Source: an uncultured Eubacterium sp. (GTDB lineage: Bacteria > Bacillota > Clostridia > Lachnospirales > Lachnospiraceae). From it: a DNA stretch of 57,257 nucleotides. Below the pieces are notes generated by a model. That model worked only from the letters and a program-made list of their open reading frames with translations. It made no database searches and was not told the DNA's origin. The position numbers and the translations under genes are program-made. Shown here piece by piece: positions 15,221-23,261 of the stretch (position 1 is the stretch's first letter; each line of letters starts with the position of its first letter). The stretch spans positions 1 to 57,257 of the forward strand of contig CAJTXO010000020.1 in the NCBI GenBank assembly GCA_910583555.1, given 5' to 3'.

Positions 15221-15928
15221 ATGATAAAGATGAGTTCTGTCACAAAGGTTTATCAAACGGGGGATGTGTGCCAGTGTGTACTGGACGGTGTCGATCTGGA
15301 GATCCGCAAGGGGGAGATGGTGGCCCTCATGGGGGCGTCCGGATCAGGGAAGACGACGCTTCTCAATATCATCGGCCTTCTGGATGAGGTGACGGAGGGG
15401 GAGTACTATATGAATGGCTGTGATATGAGGGAGTGCGGTGAGAAGGAGAAGGCCCGGATCCGGAACCAGGAGATGGGGTTTGTGTTCCAGAATTTCCACC
15501 TGATCCCGGAGCTGACGGCTGTGGAAAACGTGAAACTGTCGATGGATATCTTTAACCTGTTTGAGGGGAGGCGCATGACACAGAGGGAGATGTATGCGCG
15601 CAGCAGCGAGCTGCTCGCCAGCGTTGGGCTGGAGCGCGAGTTAAAGAAGAAGCCATCGCAGTTGTCGGGCGGGCAGAAACAGAGGGTTGCCATCGCCAGA
15701 GCGCTGGTGAACCGGCCGGATATCATTCTGGCGGATGAGCCGACGGGTGCCCTTGACCACCGGACGTCGGATGAGATCATGGGGCTGTTGGGGCGTCTGA
15801 ATGAAGAGGGGCATACGGTGCTGATCGTTACCCATGATGAGAAGGTGGCGGGGGCATGCGGCAGGACAGTGTATCTGGAGGATGGCGTGGTTGTCGGAGA
15901 GGAAAATGGATTGATAGATCAAGTATAA
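15221..15928 (+). CDS. LolD/MacB-type ABC ATPase, module 3
   Basis: The 235-residue ATPase has Walker A GASGSGKT (38-45), Q-loop 'FVFQNFHLIPELTAVEN', signature LSGGQ in 'PSQLSGGQKQRVAIARAL', Walker B 'IILADEPTGALD' and H-loop 'LIVTHDEKVA'. The LSGGQKQRVAIARAL stretch is typical of ATPases serving FtsX-like permeases. ATG at 15,221 with AAGGAG upstream is preferred to a GTG at 15,185. It ends 34 bp before the class A operator of module 4. Confidence 0.92.
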   Translation: MIKMSSVTKVYQTGDVCQCVLDGVDLEIRKGEMVALMGASGSGKTTLLNIIGLLDEVTEGEYYMNGCDMRECGEKEKARIRNQEMGFVFQNFHLIPELTAVENVKLSMDIFNLFEGRRMTQREMYARSSELLASVGLERELKKKPSQLSGGQKQRVAIARALVNRPDIILADEPTGALDHRTSDEIMGLLGRLNEEGHTVLIVTHDEKVAGACGRTVYLEDGVVVGEENGLIDQV

Positions 15929-15961
15929 TACATCATGATGTAAATGGAGAGGGAAAATTTA

Positions 15962-16030
15962 ACCACTCATCGCAAAAATTGACCATTCGTCGCATTGTTC
16001 TTGCAAAAGGAATGCATTCTGTGTTATGGT
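15962..16030 (+). promoter_or_regulatory. Class A LytTR-type operator and promoter of module 4
   Basis: ACCACTCATCGCA (15,962) and ACCATTCGTCGCA (15,982) are direct repeats 20 bp apart. TTGCAA (16,001-16,006), an 18-bp spacer and TATGGT (16,025-16,030) follow. The downstream DNA is nearly identical to module 1 as far as the leader mini-ORF. Confidence 0.75.
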
Positions 16031-16092
16031 CAATGTATAACATAGTTAAATACATAAGATAGAAGATGGATTTTTTAGAGGGAGGTGAAAGA

Positions 16093-16158
16093 ATGTATCA
16101 GAAAAAGAAACCTGTTTGCAGAGGGCCTATTGAAAAAAGCGTTCTTTTCATATGGTAG
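16093..16158 (+). CDS. Conserved 21-residue leader mini-ORF, module 4
   Basis: GGGAGGTGAAAGA precedes the ATG. The peptide begins 'MYQKKKPVCRGP' and ends 'IEKSVLFIW'. With the copies at 1797 and 8648 this gives three independent instances in which the coding frame, the length and the C-terminal nine residues are kept. It ends in the loop of the invariant stem. Role unknown. Confidence 0.6.
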   Translation: MYQKKKPVCRGPIEKSVLFIW

Positions 16159-16178
16159 TTGTATACCGAAAAGAACGC
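16139..16178 (+). other. Invariant leader RNA stem-loop, module 4
   Basis: GCGTTCTTTTC (16,139-16,149) pairs with GAAAAGAACGC (16,168-16,178), identical arms to the other two copies, with the mini-ORF stop codon in the loop. The sequence after it (ATTCTTTAAATC) differs from the other modules and is no terminator tract. Confidence 0.7.
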
Positions 16179-16246
16179 ATTCTTTAAATCACAGTAAAAC
16201 TTTAACACAACAATACTAAAAATTCAAGAGGAAAAGGAGAACCAAA

Positions 16247-16642
16247 ATGATTAAAAAAGGGTTAAGAACTGTACTTTCTATGGCGTTAGCCGCATCAATG
16301 CTGTGCTCAAATGTAGCAATGGCAGAAACACAGGTGGAAACAGTGACTTATGGCGGTAAGGACGTAAAATGTACACTTGATTGTGATTGGCATTATTCTG
16401 CAAATGATAATGCAACAGCAAAAACCAATTGGACTGGAAAAGGTGGCTATCAGGTAAAGGTTATACTATACAGTCGTCAGGATAATGTTGATGATTTTCG
16501 TAAGATGGCTTCCGATTATGGCACAAATGGGGCAGTAGCCAAAGGATCTAAAGCTGGCGTTTGGGAATTTAGATCCAAACATTATGTACATAACAACTCG
16601 ACAGGCAGTAATAGTAAGGTTTGTCAATTAACAGATTGGTAA
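16247..16642 (+). CDS. Secreted small polypeptide of module 4
   Basis: The product has 131 residues. The signal peptide is 'MIKKGLRTVLSMALAASM' plus 'LCSNVAMA', with cleavage before ETQVE. The mature part of about 105 residues has three Cys ('VKCTLDCDW' and 'SKVCQLTDW'), many Asn, Lys and Trp, and ends in Trp. AAGGAG lies 7 bases before the ATG. It is not visibly related to the module 1 and 2 polypeptides beyond size, export signal and position after the leader stem-loop. It is transcribed with an FtsX/LolD-type transporter instead of the ABC-2 type. No known family recognised; antimicrobial polypeptide or signal are both open. Confidence 0.75.
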   Translation: MIKKGLRTVLSMALAASMLCSNVAMAETQVETVTYGGKDVKCTLDCDWHYSANDNATAKTNWTGKGGYQVKVILYSRQDNVDDFRKMASDYGTNGAVAKGSKAGVWEFRSKHYVHNNSTGSNSKVCQLTDW

Positions 16643-16655
16643 GGTAACGAATCAA

Positions 16656-16698
16656 AATCCTTCGTCTAGTCATAAAACAAATGTGTAGACGAAGGATT
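16656..16698 (+). other. Intercistronic hairpin after the module 4 polypeptide gene
   Basis: AATCCTTCGTCTA (16,656-16,668) pairs perfectly with TAGACGAAGGATT (16,686-16,698), 13 bp around a 17-base loop. Only a short T-poor stretch follows. It is positioned like the hairpins in modules 1 and 2, which supports graded expression of polypeptide over transporter. Confidence 0.65.
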
Positions 16699-16720
16699 AT
16701 TAAAGGCGAAAGGGATTATC

Positions 16721-17902
16721 ATGAGATTTATTCATAATATGCTCAAAATGACATCTAGGAGAATCTGCCAGACTACAGCAACCTCTCTGTTTTTCATCAT
16801 TGGCATGACATTTTCCATGCTGATTGTGTCTGTGGGGATCAGTTTTGTGGCTGAAAATCTAAAAGGACAGCAGGAAAAAGAGAATGCCATGCCGCCAAAC
16901 GGGGAACAATTTAACCTCTATCGGGATATGGAACAGGGTGAATGTTTTGATTATAAAAAGATACCACAGCTTCTAAAAGGACTTGCGCCGGATTCGGGGG
17001 TGATTTTTAATGATTTGATGATACATTTAGATGAGATGGAGGCGAATACGGTTGATCCGGTCAGCGCTGAGTGGTTTTCAGAGGGAGCTGAGTGGCACTA
17101 TCCGATCGCAGAGGGAAGATATTACACGGCAGATGAGGTACAGAAGGGGGCAAAGGTTGTTTTGCTCGGTGGATCTTTGGAAAAATATATACAGGAACAA
17201 AACGGAAAAAGGTATGTTGCTATTGAAGGAGAAATGTATGAGGTGATTGGCAGGGTGGGACTGTCTGATCAAATGTCACTGTGGGACAACAGAATTTTTA
17301 TGCCTGTGACCGCGCTGCCAGAAAGTCAAAAAAGGAAATACGATACTACCAGCGAAATGGATTTTATCTTGTACAATGTGAGCGGCAGTGTGGAGGAGGA
17401 GAGCAGTAAAATATTGGAGAATGCAGAACAGCTATATCCTGGTGTTGGAATTGATAGTTTGGGTATGCTTGAAATTGACGACGTAGTAAAAAATATGAAA
17501 AATAAACAGGACCCAATTTTTCTCACTGCCTTTCTCGGATACACCGTATCCTTGATCTATGCAGTCAATATTGTCATTTTCTGGCTTGAAAAACGGCGTT
17601 ATGAAATCGGGGTCAGGAAAGCATTTGGGTACACGAATAGAGCGATTGCAATATTGATATTTGCGGAAATGCTGGGATTATCTTTGTTAGCGTTTGTTCT
17701 TTCCCTTGTTATACAGGGGGTGGTTAGTATCATAGTAGGAAGGATTTCTGGCTATATTTTTAAACTGTATGCCTCAAATATATTACTCGGACTGCTTTTT
17801 GTGTTACTAGCTACGTTTATCATTTCCATATGGCCGGTTGTCCGTGCGCTGAAAATACAGCCGGCGGAGGCATTGAAAGGGAGAGGTGGAACCAATGCGT
17901 GA
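16721..17902 (+). CDS. FtsX-like ABC permease, module 4
   Basis: The 393-residue protein has an N-terminal membrane segment ('SLFFIIGMTFSMLIVSVGI'), an extracytoplasmic domain of about 220 residues and three C-terminal segments. 'WLEKRRYEIGVRKAFGYTN' and 'WPVVRALKIQPAEALKG' are FtsX/MacB hallmarks. It is paralogous to the module 3 permease at 12,886 (compare 'EWHYPIAEGRYYTADE' with 'DWHIPIIKGRYLSAAD') but far more AT-rich, so the copies diverged long ago or arrived separately. AAAGGG lies before the ATG. It overlaps the next gene by 8 bp. Confidence 0.85.
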   Translation: MRFIHNMLKMTSRRICQTTATSLFFIIGMTFSMLIVSVGISFVAENLKGQQEKENAMPPNGEQFNLYRDMEQGECFDYKKIPQLLKGLAPDSGVIFNDLMIHLDEMEANTVDPVSAEWFSEGAEWHYPIAEGRYYTADEVQKGAKVVLLGGSLEKYIQEQNGKRYVAIEGEMYEVIGRVGLSDQMSLWDNRIFMPVTALPESQKRKYDTTSEMDFILYNVSGSVEEESSKILENAEQLYPGVGIDSLGMLEIDDVVKNMKNKQDPIFLTAFLGYTVSLIYAVNIVIFWLEKRRYEIGVRKAFGYTNRAIAILIFAEMLGLSLLAFVLSLVIQGVVSIIVGRISGYIFKLYASNILLGLLFVLLATFIISIWPVVRALKIQPAEALKGRGGTNA

Positions 17903-19097
17903 GGTTTTAAAGAGTTTGGGGAAAAGAAAGCTGGCAAATATACTGCTTCTAGTGCAGGTCATTCTTTCTTTATTTTACTTTTTTAATACGGCTGTTTCAA
18001 TCCAGAAGGTGTTTAATATCTATCATGAAGTTCCGAAAACACTAAATACCGATACAGAACAGATCATTATTGCGGATGTGGATGTTGATAGCGGGGGTGG
18101 CCTCACAAATGAGTTGTTTCAGACTTTTTGTGAAACCGTGAAGAAGGAAACCGATGTTGAAAAAATTAGTACATATCATAATTCCTGGCTGGAATGTGAG
18201 CAGCTTGATATAGAGTTTGCAGATGCCCTTGCCGTTGACTGGGATATTGACTGGATCAGACAGATTGAGGTAGAGGAAGGGAGAGGTTTTCGAGAAGAGG
18301 ACTATGACTTGTCGCGTACAGATGGCACAAAGGAGCACCCTTTTCCCCTTTTGATCGGCCAGGAGTTCAGGCAACAGTATTCCCTCCAGATCGGGGATCG
18401 GTTTGAGGACAGCAACAATGATAACTTTGTCATTGTTGGGGTGTTAAAAAAAAGCAGCTTGTGGTTTCAACAGTCTATTTCGGATGGGATGTTTCTTACT
18501 CTTGACAATCAGGCGGTAAAACCACTTTCAAAATCACCTGAACCTGAGATGAATTACTATTTTAAGGTTCCGGATCATGTTTCCGCGGGTGACACGGCAG
18601 AAAAAATAGAAAATATTGCAGGGCGGTATCAAATTGTTCTGTCAGCGGAAGTGGTTTCTGACCGTTTGGATGAGCAGTTTTCAGAAGAGATGAGGAAAAA
18701 TATACAGTGGCTGTGTTTTTCTTTGATCGTGCTGGTCATGATTGCGGTCGGGATGGCTGCTATTATTTTAGCACGCATGTATTCACGGAGACAGGAAATA
18801 GGCATACGAATGGCGGTTGGGTATTCGTTTGGAAAAATTTGCCGGCTTCTTGTGGGGGAGGTTCTGGTGCTTGTACTGTCTGGATGGATTTTTACTGTTA
18901 TAGGAGCAAAAATCATATATGGGGGGAGCGTAGAATCCTTTGGCAGTGTTAGGCTTTATACTGGACTTTATCTATCCCTAAGGATCATATTATTAGGGGG
19001 AGTGGCAGCGATTCTCATGTGTATGCCAACTGTTGTCGCCTTGTTTGTAAAGTTTCGAAAACTTCAGCCAAATAACCTGATTGGAGGTAATGAATAA
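17895..19097 (+). CDS. FtsX-like ABC permease, second subunit, module 4
   Basis: The 400-residue protein has an N-terminal segment ('ILLLVQVILSLFYFFN'), an extracytoplasmic domain rich in Asp/Glu with 'PLLIGQEFRQQYSLQIGD', which recalls MacB periplasmic folds, and three C-terminal segments including 'YSRRQEIGIRMAVGYSFGK'. ATG at 17,895 after GAGGTGG is preferred to the GTG at 17,886. Its stop overlaps the ATPase start (TAATG). It should pair with the preceding permease. Confidence 0.83.
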   Translation: MREVLKSLGKRKLANILLLVQVILSLFYFFNTAVSIQKVFNIYHEVPKTLNTDTEQIIIADVDVDSGGGLTNELFQTFCETVKKETDVEKISTYHNSWLECEQLDIEFADALAVDWDIDWIRQIEVEEGRGFREEDYDLSRTDGTKEHPFPLLIGQEFRQQYSLQIGDRFEDSNNDNFVIVGVLKKSSLWFQQSISDGMFLTLDNQAVKPLSKSPEPEMNYYFKVPDHVSAGDTAEKIENIAGRYQIVLSAEVVSDRLDEQFSEEMRKNIQWLCFSLIVLVMIAVGMAAIILARMYSRRQEIGIRMAVGYSFGKICRLLVGEVLVLVLSGWIFTVIGAKIIYGGSVESFGSVRLYTGLYLSLRIILLGGVAAILMCMPTVVALFVKFRKLQPNNLIGGNE

Positions 19098-19783
19098 TGA
19101 CATTGATACAATTGGAAAATATTTGCAAAACATATGGGAAAGGGGAAAACGCTACCGTCGCGTTAACGGATGTGAATTTGAAAATCGACGAGGGCGAATT
19201 CTGGGCAATTATGGGGCCGTCCGGATCGGGAAAATCCACTCTGCTCAACATATTAGGTTGCATGGATATTGCCACCTCAGGAAAGTATCTGCTCAAAGGA
19301 AAAAATCTTAGTCATTCCACGCCCAATCAGCTAAGTCGGATACGTAATGAGACAGTTAGTTTCATCTTCCAGCAGTTTGCCCTGCTAAATGATTATAATG
19401 TGTATGACAATATTGAATTGCCCCTGCTGTGCCAAAAACTTTCGAAAAATGAGAGAAAAGACCGTGTTCACTACTATATGGAACGTCTCGGAATTGAAAA
19501 TCTTGCAAGGAAGAAACCAACGCAGATTTCGGGAGGCCAACAGCAGAGGGTGGCGATTGCGAGGGCATTAGTGACAAAGGCAGATATTATTCTCGCTGAT
19601 GAGCCAACGGGAGCTTTGGATCAGAAAACGGGGCAGGAACTTATGGTATTATTGCGTGAAATTAACAGAGAGGGAAAAACAATCTTACTTGTCACCCACG
19701 ATGAAAAGGTGGCATTTGTTGCGAAAAGGCAAATACACATACAGGACGGACGAAGTTATGTCGATGCGGTAGAACAACTTTAA
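19097..19783 (+). CDS. LolD/MacB-type ABC ATPase, module 4
   Basis: The 228-residue ATPase has Walker A GPSGSGKS (40-47), Q-loop 'FIFQQFALLNDYNVYDN', signature in 'PTQISGGQQQRVAIARAL' (ISGGQ in place of LSGGQ), Walker B 'IILADEPTGALD' and H-loop 'LLVTHDEKVA'. It is coupled to the preceding permease by TAATG. Module 4 ends with this gene; remnants of ABC-2 permease genes follow. Confidence 0.92.
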   Translation: MTLIQLENICKTYGKGENATVALTDVNLKIDEGEFWAIMGPSGSGKSTLLNILGCMDIATSGKYLLKGKNLSHSTPNQLSRIRNETVSFIFQQFALLNDYNVYDNIELPLLCQKLSKNERKDRVHYYMERLGIENLARKKPTQISGGQQQRVAIARALVTKADIILADEPTGALDQKTGQELMVLLREINREGKTILLVTHDEKVAFVAKRQIHIQDGRSYVDAVEQL

Positions 19784-19823
19784 AAGGCTGGGATTTTGGG
19801 AAGCCGCAATTCGTTAGTCGGCG

Positions 19824-19934
19824 ATGTGTGCCGGGTGTCAGGAGAGCGTGATATACCCGCTCGTGCTGTTTTTTGTAATGCTGGCGTTGTATGTGATCAC
19901 ATGGAATAAAGCGAAAAGGTATGAGGCAAAATGA
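19824..19934 (+). pseudogene. C-terminal remnant of an ABC-2 membrane subunit
   Basis: A short frame gives 'VIYPLVLFFVMLALYVITW' and then 'NKAKRYEAK', like the last membrane segment and basic tail of the subunits at 5123 and 11,950. A stop codon lies just upstream and no ribosome site is visible. It overlaps the next remnant by ATGA, the coupling expected inside an intact operon, so a larger transporter operon was cut down here. Confidence 0.5.
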
Positions 19935-20105
19935 CAGGAATATATTTCTCGTGGCGAGCGGGGAATACGTGAGATGGCTGATGAATCCGAGAATGATCAT
20001 GCTATTGGTATTAGTCATCCTTATCCGCGAACAGATCATTGTGCCGATGATGCAGGCGGCAGCAGAAATGGAGCAGCCATTAAATGGAGTTGAGCCTCTG
20101 CGACT
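19931..20105 (+). pseudogene. N-terminal remnant of a fourth ABC-2 permease gene, frameshifted
   Basis: The ATG at 19,931 reads only 13 codons, but the neighbouring frame gives 'LVASGEYVRWLMNPRMIM' and then 'LLVLVILIREQIIVPMM', a convincing permease start with its first membrane segment. A small frameshift near 19,950 and the abrupt end near 20,105 show decay. It marks the right edge of the peptide/ABC array. Confidence 0.5.
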
Positions 20106-20178
20106 GCAAGTATGCGATGGATGCGGGGAGGGGTGTGCAGTAGGGGTAAGGGGCGTGAGAGGATGAAAAAAATTTTTC

Positions 20179-20207
20179 TTGACTTTGACCCAGAGTCATA
20201 TTATAAT
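20179..20207 (+). promoter_or_regulatory. Strong sigma-A promoter of the zincin/DisA-like operon
   Basis: TTGACT (20,179-20,184), a 17-bp spacer and TATAAT (20,202-20,207) nearly match consensus. A 7-bp hairpin (GACGTAA/TTACGTC, 20,277-20,295) lies in the leader, just before the ribosome site of the first gene. No LytTR repeat is present, so the operon is separate from the array to its left. Confidence 0.75.
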
Positions 20208-20312
20208 ATGCTGTGGACAGGCATTTTTATGCCAAAAGGGAGTATAATAAAATATACCTTAAATGATGGAAAGGGAGACGTAATTATTTTACGTCGTTAG
20301 GTGAAGATAATT

Positions 20313-20534
20313 ATGGGAGAGAGCATATCAAGGACAGCCGGAAATGTTTATAATAAAGAGGATAAAGATACATGGTTAGTCCTGCCAAAGAAAAAGGAAT
20401 ATACGTCATTTGTTAATGTTTCTAAATTGACGATTTCACAGCAGGAAGAGGACATTGATCCTGAAGACATTGATTTTCCTGCGCTTATTAGTAAAATCCA
20501 AAGGTTAGATCCCCAGATTACAGATCATGAATGA
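20313..20534 (+). CDS. Small acidic protein of unknown function, first gene of the zincin/DisA-like operon
   Basis: The 73-residue protein starts 'MGESISRTAGNVYNKEDKD' and contains an acidic run 'QQEEDIDPEDIDFP'. It has no membrane segment or Cys. The start at 20,313 is preferred because AGGTGA lies 8 bases upstream; the ATG at 20,301 overlaps that site. It ends 39 bp before the large zincin gene and shares its promoter. Its small size and charge suggest a regulatory or inhibitory partner of the large proteins, but no family is recognised. Confidence 0.6.
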   Translation: MGESISRTAGNVYNKEDKDTWLVLPKKKEYTSFVNVSKLTISQQEEDIDPEDIDFPALISKIQRLDPQITDHE

Positions 20535-20573
20535 AGCATATGCTGGCAGTTGCAGTAGATTTCAGGAGGAACT

Positions 20574-23261
20574 ATGGTTGAAGATGGTAGCAATATTTGT
20601 CGGGTGTTTACTTTCTATAGTAATTTTCTTCCGGCGCGTAAAGAGGCGCATAATTGGAAGTACTGTGCATTCGGAACTATAGATGGAATTGATGTGGGAA
20701 GTAATATTGTAAAAAATGGTACGGAAGTTTTGGATTGTATTTGGAATGAACAAACAAGATTTCAAAAAGAACTTTCAGGTACATACAATGCAGAGAGAAT
20801 ATATGGTGTTCGTTTCGGCGACAAAAAAGAAGAAGAGGAATTTTGGAGAGAAGATCCGGAATATCCTTTTTTATTTTTTATCAGGATACAGTGTGAAGGG
20901 GATAAGAACTCACTGATCGAACGGAACAATAGATTGAAACTCGAGCATGAGCTGTCTTTGGCTGAAAAGGTAAAAGTCATATCATATCTTACGTATGGAA
21001 ATTCAGATTTATTTCTTGTGTTAAAAACCCGAATGTATCATGACGGTACGCAGATCATACATTTAATGAATCAGGGCATGAATTTGATTTTTGATTCTGA
21101 GTCGGTCTGTTACCTGAAAAATAGTTTTTCGATTATGGCAGTCAGGCATACCTGGATTGATGAGATGAGGCCAGTGCAGAGAAAAAGTCTGAATCAAATA
21201 AAGATTGAACGTGTCTGTATTCGGATCATTAAGGCTCCAAACGGAGACGTCACGGCATTGAAGAGTGAACTTGAGAAGAGGTTTCCATACGTGACGGTAG
21301 AGAGATATTCACTGTTAGGCGTAGATGATGAAATGATTGTTATAACTGGGATGGGCTGGAGCGATTTTCTTTCCTTGTATAGCATGGACGATAGCACAGG
21401 AATGTTTTGCAATTCGAATAAAAATTACCGCGAACATTGGGCAGGATTGACAACGGTCATAGAAGAAAAAGCTTTGGAAACGGAGATGGGTATTCCGGAC
21501 CAAAAGTTTTCTTTTATCCATGATTTGAGTGCTGCCATGAAGGATAGTTTGACTAGGATCAGTGATCATTCGAAGGCATTAGAAAATTGGTATGATTCAC
21601 GGAAAGAGGCTTTAATGGAAAAATTGGATAAAATGCCTCAACAAAAGAATCTTAAGGAGATCAATATTATACTGAACTCTGTGCCACGGTATGCGGGGGG
21701 ATTATTTAATGACTATATTTTCTTTTCAATTTTACCTCCCTTGGATTTTTTACTTTGTTTAATGCAGAAGAATATGGATATGGGCGTTCTATATATGCCG
21801 GATTATTATGATTTTTTAAAAGCGTTTTGTATGTATGTACAGGGATCCCTTACTTCCGATAGGCATTCGATTCAGGCGATTGATTTTAATTCTAAACTAT
21901 ATGAAGTACCGGCAAAGCTGATCGCTTTTTACAGCGCCCATATTGCATTTGTTAAAAAAATCCTTTCCGCGGTTGATGTCGATGGAGGGGAAGACCCGTG
22001 TGAATATGAGTTTCTTGTGGCGCCGGGTATAAATAATATTGTGCAGGTGGATGAATTATACTGCCGAGCATCCAATAACAAGAGACTTATGAAAGTAGAG
22101 ATTCCTGAATTCTGTCTTTATAATCTGCATGATATGATGATCATACTCACACATGAGACGGCACATTATGTGGGGCGTACGTTCCGTTTGAGGGATGAGG
22201 TCAGATATGATTCTGTTTTAAGGAGTTTTTCCCATGTTTATGTGAGTTATGTCAGGGGGTGGTGTCTGCAGAAAGGTGTCTGCCGGGGAGTGGGCGATGA
22301 CGCATGGAAGCAGGTGGAACGACGGATGAAGACGATACTGCACAGGGCGTTGATGAGAAAATTGGATGAAGATTATGTGTGTAAAGTAGAAAATGAGGAA
22401 GGGAGCGGCGCCTATAATTTTATTCGGGCGATGGAAAAAAATAAAAAGTATGGGAAACATATGTCGCAGTTGCGGGAAAATATCCAGATGGCGATGATTG
22501 ATATTGTTCAGTATGCTTTGGAAAATGTTTTTGGCCCCGTATTATATGAACAGGATGATACAGAAGAAATTTTTTCCTATATTAAGCAGGCTTCAGAACG
22601 GTATGTTGTTGTTCACGAATCTGACAGTACTCTTATGACAGCGAAAACGACAATGGAACTTCTGTCTTCGATGTATGTGGAAGGTTTTGCTGATCTGATG
22701 GCAGTTCTAGTGTTAGATATGAATGCTATAGAGTATGTGGATAGTATTATTAATGATGTCAAACGCCAAAATCGGGAAATAAATCGTTATTATAAGACAG
22801 AATTGCTTCATCGGATTGCTATTGTTTTGGAGTGTTGTATCTACAATAAAACCTCGGGTTGGGATCTTACCGACAGAGGGACTTACAGGATGGCGAAGGA
22901 AAAGAATTGGACAGAAGCGGAGCTGGTAGCAGGGATCGCATTAACCAGGTGTGATAGAAATCGTTCTCAGCCAGTCAGTCCCAACCGGTATCACATGGAT
23001 TTAGAAAATATATTGTGTGACGATTACGTAGTGCGCGAAGTAAGGTTTTATCTGATGAGGTGTGCTGATAAATTTCATATAGACTATGATGAGGTTTCGG
23101 AAGATATGAATACAGTACGGACAATGTTTAAAGAATATTCAAGTACACAAACCAAATCTGCTGAGGAACAGATAAACCAAATTATGAATATGATTGCAAG
23201 GTCTCGCGATGAGATGTTGCGCAGGGATCAGAAAAAAATGGGAGAATGCCATGAGGGATGA
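20574..23261 (+). CDS. Large protein with tandem alpha/beta repeats and a zincin metalloprotease site
   Basis: The protein has 895 residues and no signal peptide or membrane segment, so it is probably cytoplasmic. Residues 100-155 and 212-262 look like two related alpha/beta units, each ending in a strand-turn-strand ('ISYLTYGNSDLFLVL' and 'VERYSLLGVDDEMIVI'), as in ferredoxin-like sensor folds. Residues 527-531 are HETAH, a HEXXH zinc motif. 'MYVEGFADLMAVLVLDM' supplies a likely third ligand Glu703 with a nearby Asp707, as in gluzincin-type proteases (HEXXH with a downstream E..xD). AGGAGG lies 6 bases before the ATG. It overlaps the DisA-like gene by 11 bp, implying a shared complex or function. 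A regulated protease is the best reading; substrate and trigger are unknown, and I recognise no named family. Confidence 0.7.
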   Translation: MVEDGSNICRVFTFYSNFLPARKEAHNWKYCAFGTIDGIDVGSNIVKNGTEVLDCIWNEQTRFQKELSGTYNAERIYGVRFGDKKEEEEFWREDPEYPFLFFIRIQCEGDKNSLIERNNRLKLEHELSLAEKVKVISYLTYGNSDLFLVLKTRMYHDGTQIIHLMNQGMNLIFDSESVCYLKNSFSIMAVRHTWIDEMRPVQRKSLNQIKIERVCIRIIKAPNGDVTALKSELEKRFPYVTVERYSLLGVDDEMIVITGMGWSDFLSLYSMDDSTGMFCNSNKNYREHWAGLTTVIEEKALETEMGIPDQKFSFIHDLSAAMKDSLTRISDHSKALENWYDSRKEALMEKLDKMPQQKNLKEINIILNSVPRYAGGLFNDYIFFSILPPLDFLLCLMQKNMDMGVLYMPDYYDFLKAFCMYVQGSLTSDRHSIQAIDFNSKLYEVPAKLIAFYSAHIAFVKKILSAVDVDGGEDPCEYEFLVAPGINNIVQVDELYCRASNNKRLMKVEIPEFCLYNLHDMMIILTHETAHYVGRTFRLRDEVRYDSVLRSFSHVYVSYVRGWCLQKGVCRGVGDDAWKQVERRMKTILHRALMRKLDEDYVCKVENEEGSGAYNFIRAMEKNKKYGKHMSQLRENIQMAMIDIVQYALENVFGPVLYEQDDTEEIFSYIKQASERYVVVHESDSTLMTAKTTMELLSSMYVEGFADLMAVLVLDMNAIEYVDSIINDVKRQNREINRYYKTELLHRIAIVLECCIYNKTSGWDLTDRGTYRMAKEKNWTEAELVAGIALTRCDRNRSQPVSPNRYHMDLENILCDDYVVREVRFYLMRCADKFHIDYDEVSEDMNTVRTMFKEYSSTQTKSAEEQINQIMNMIARSRDEMLRRDQKKMGECHEG

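Noticed and set aside
20163..20300. A 45-codon ORF ahead of the zincin operon ('MKKIFLDFDPESYYNMLW')
   Set aside because: Its codons overlap a near-consensus promoter (20,179-20,207), its start lacks a properly spaced ribosome site, and the DNA reads better as promoter plus leader. A 23-codon frame from 20,230 within it is also weak.
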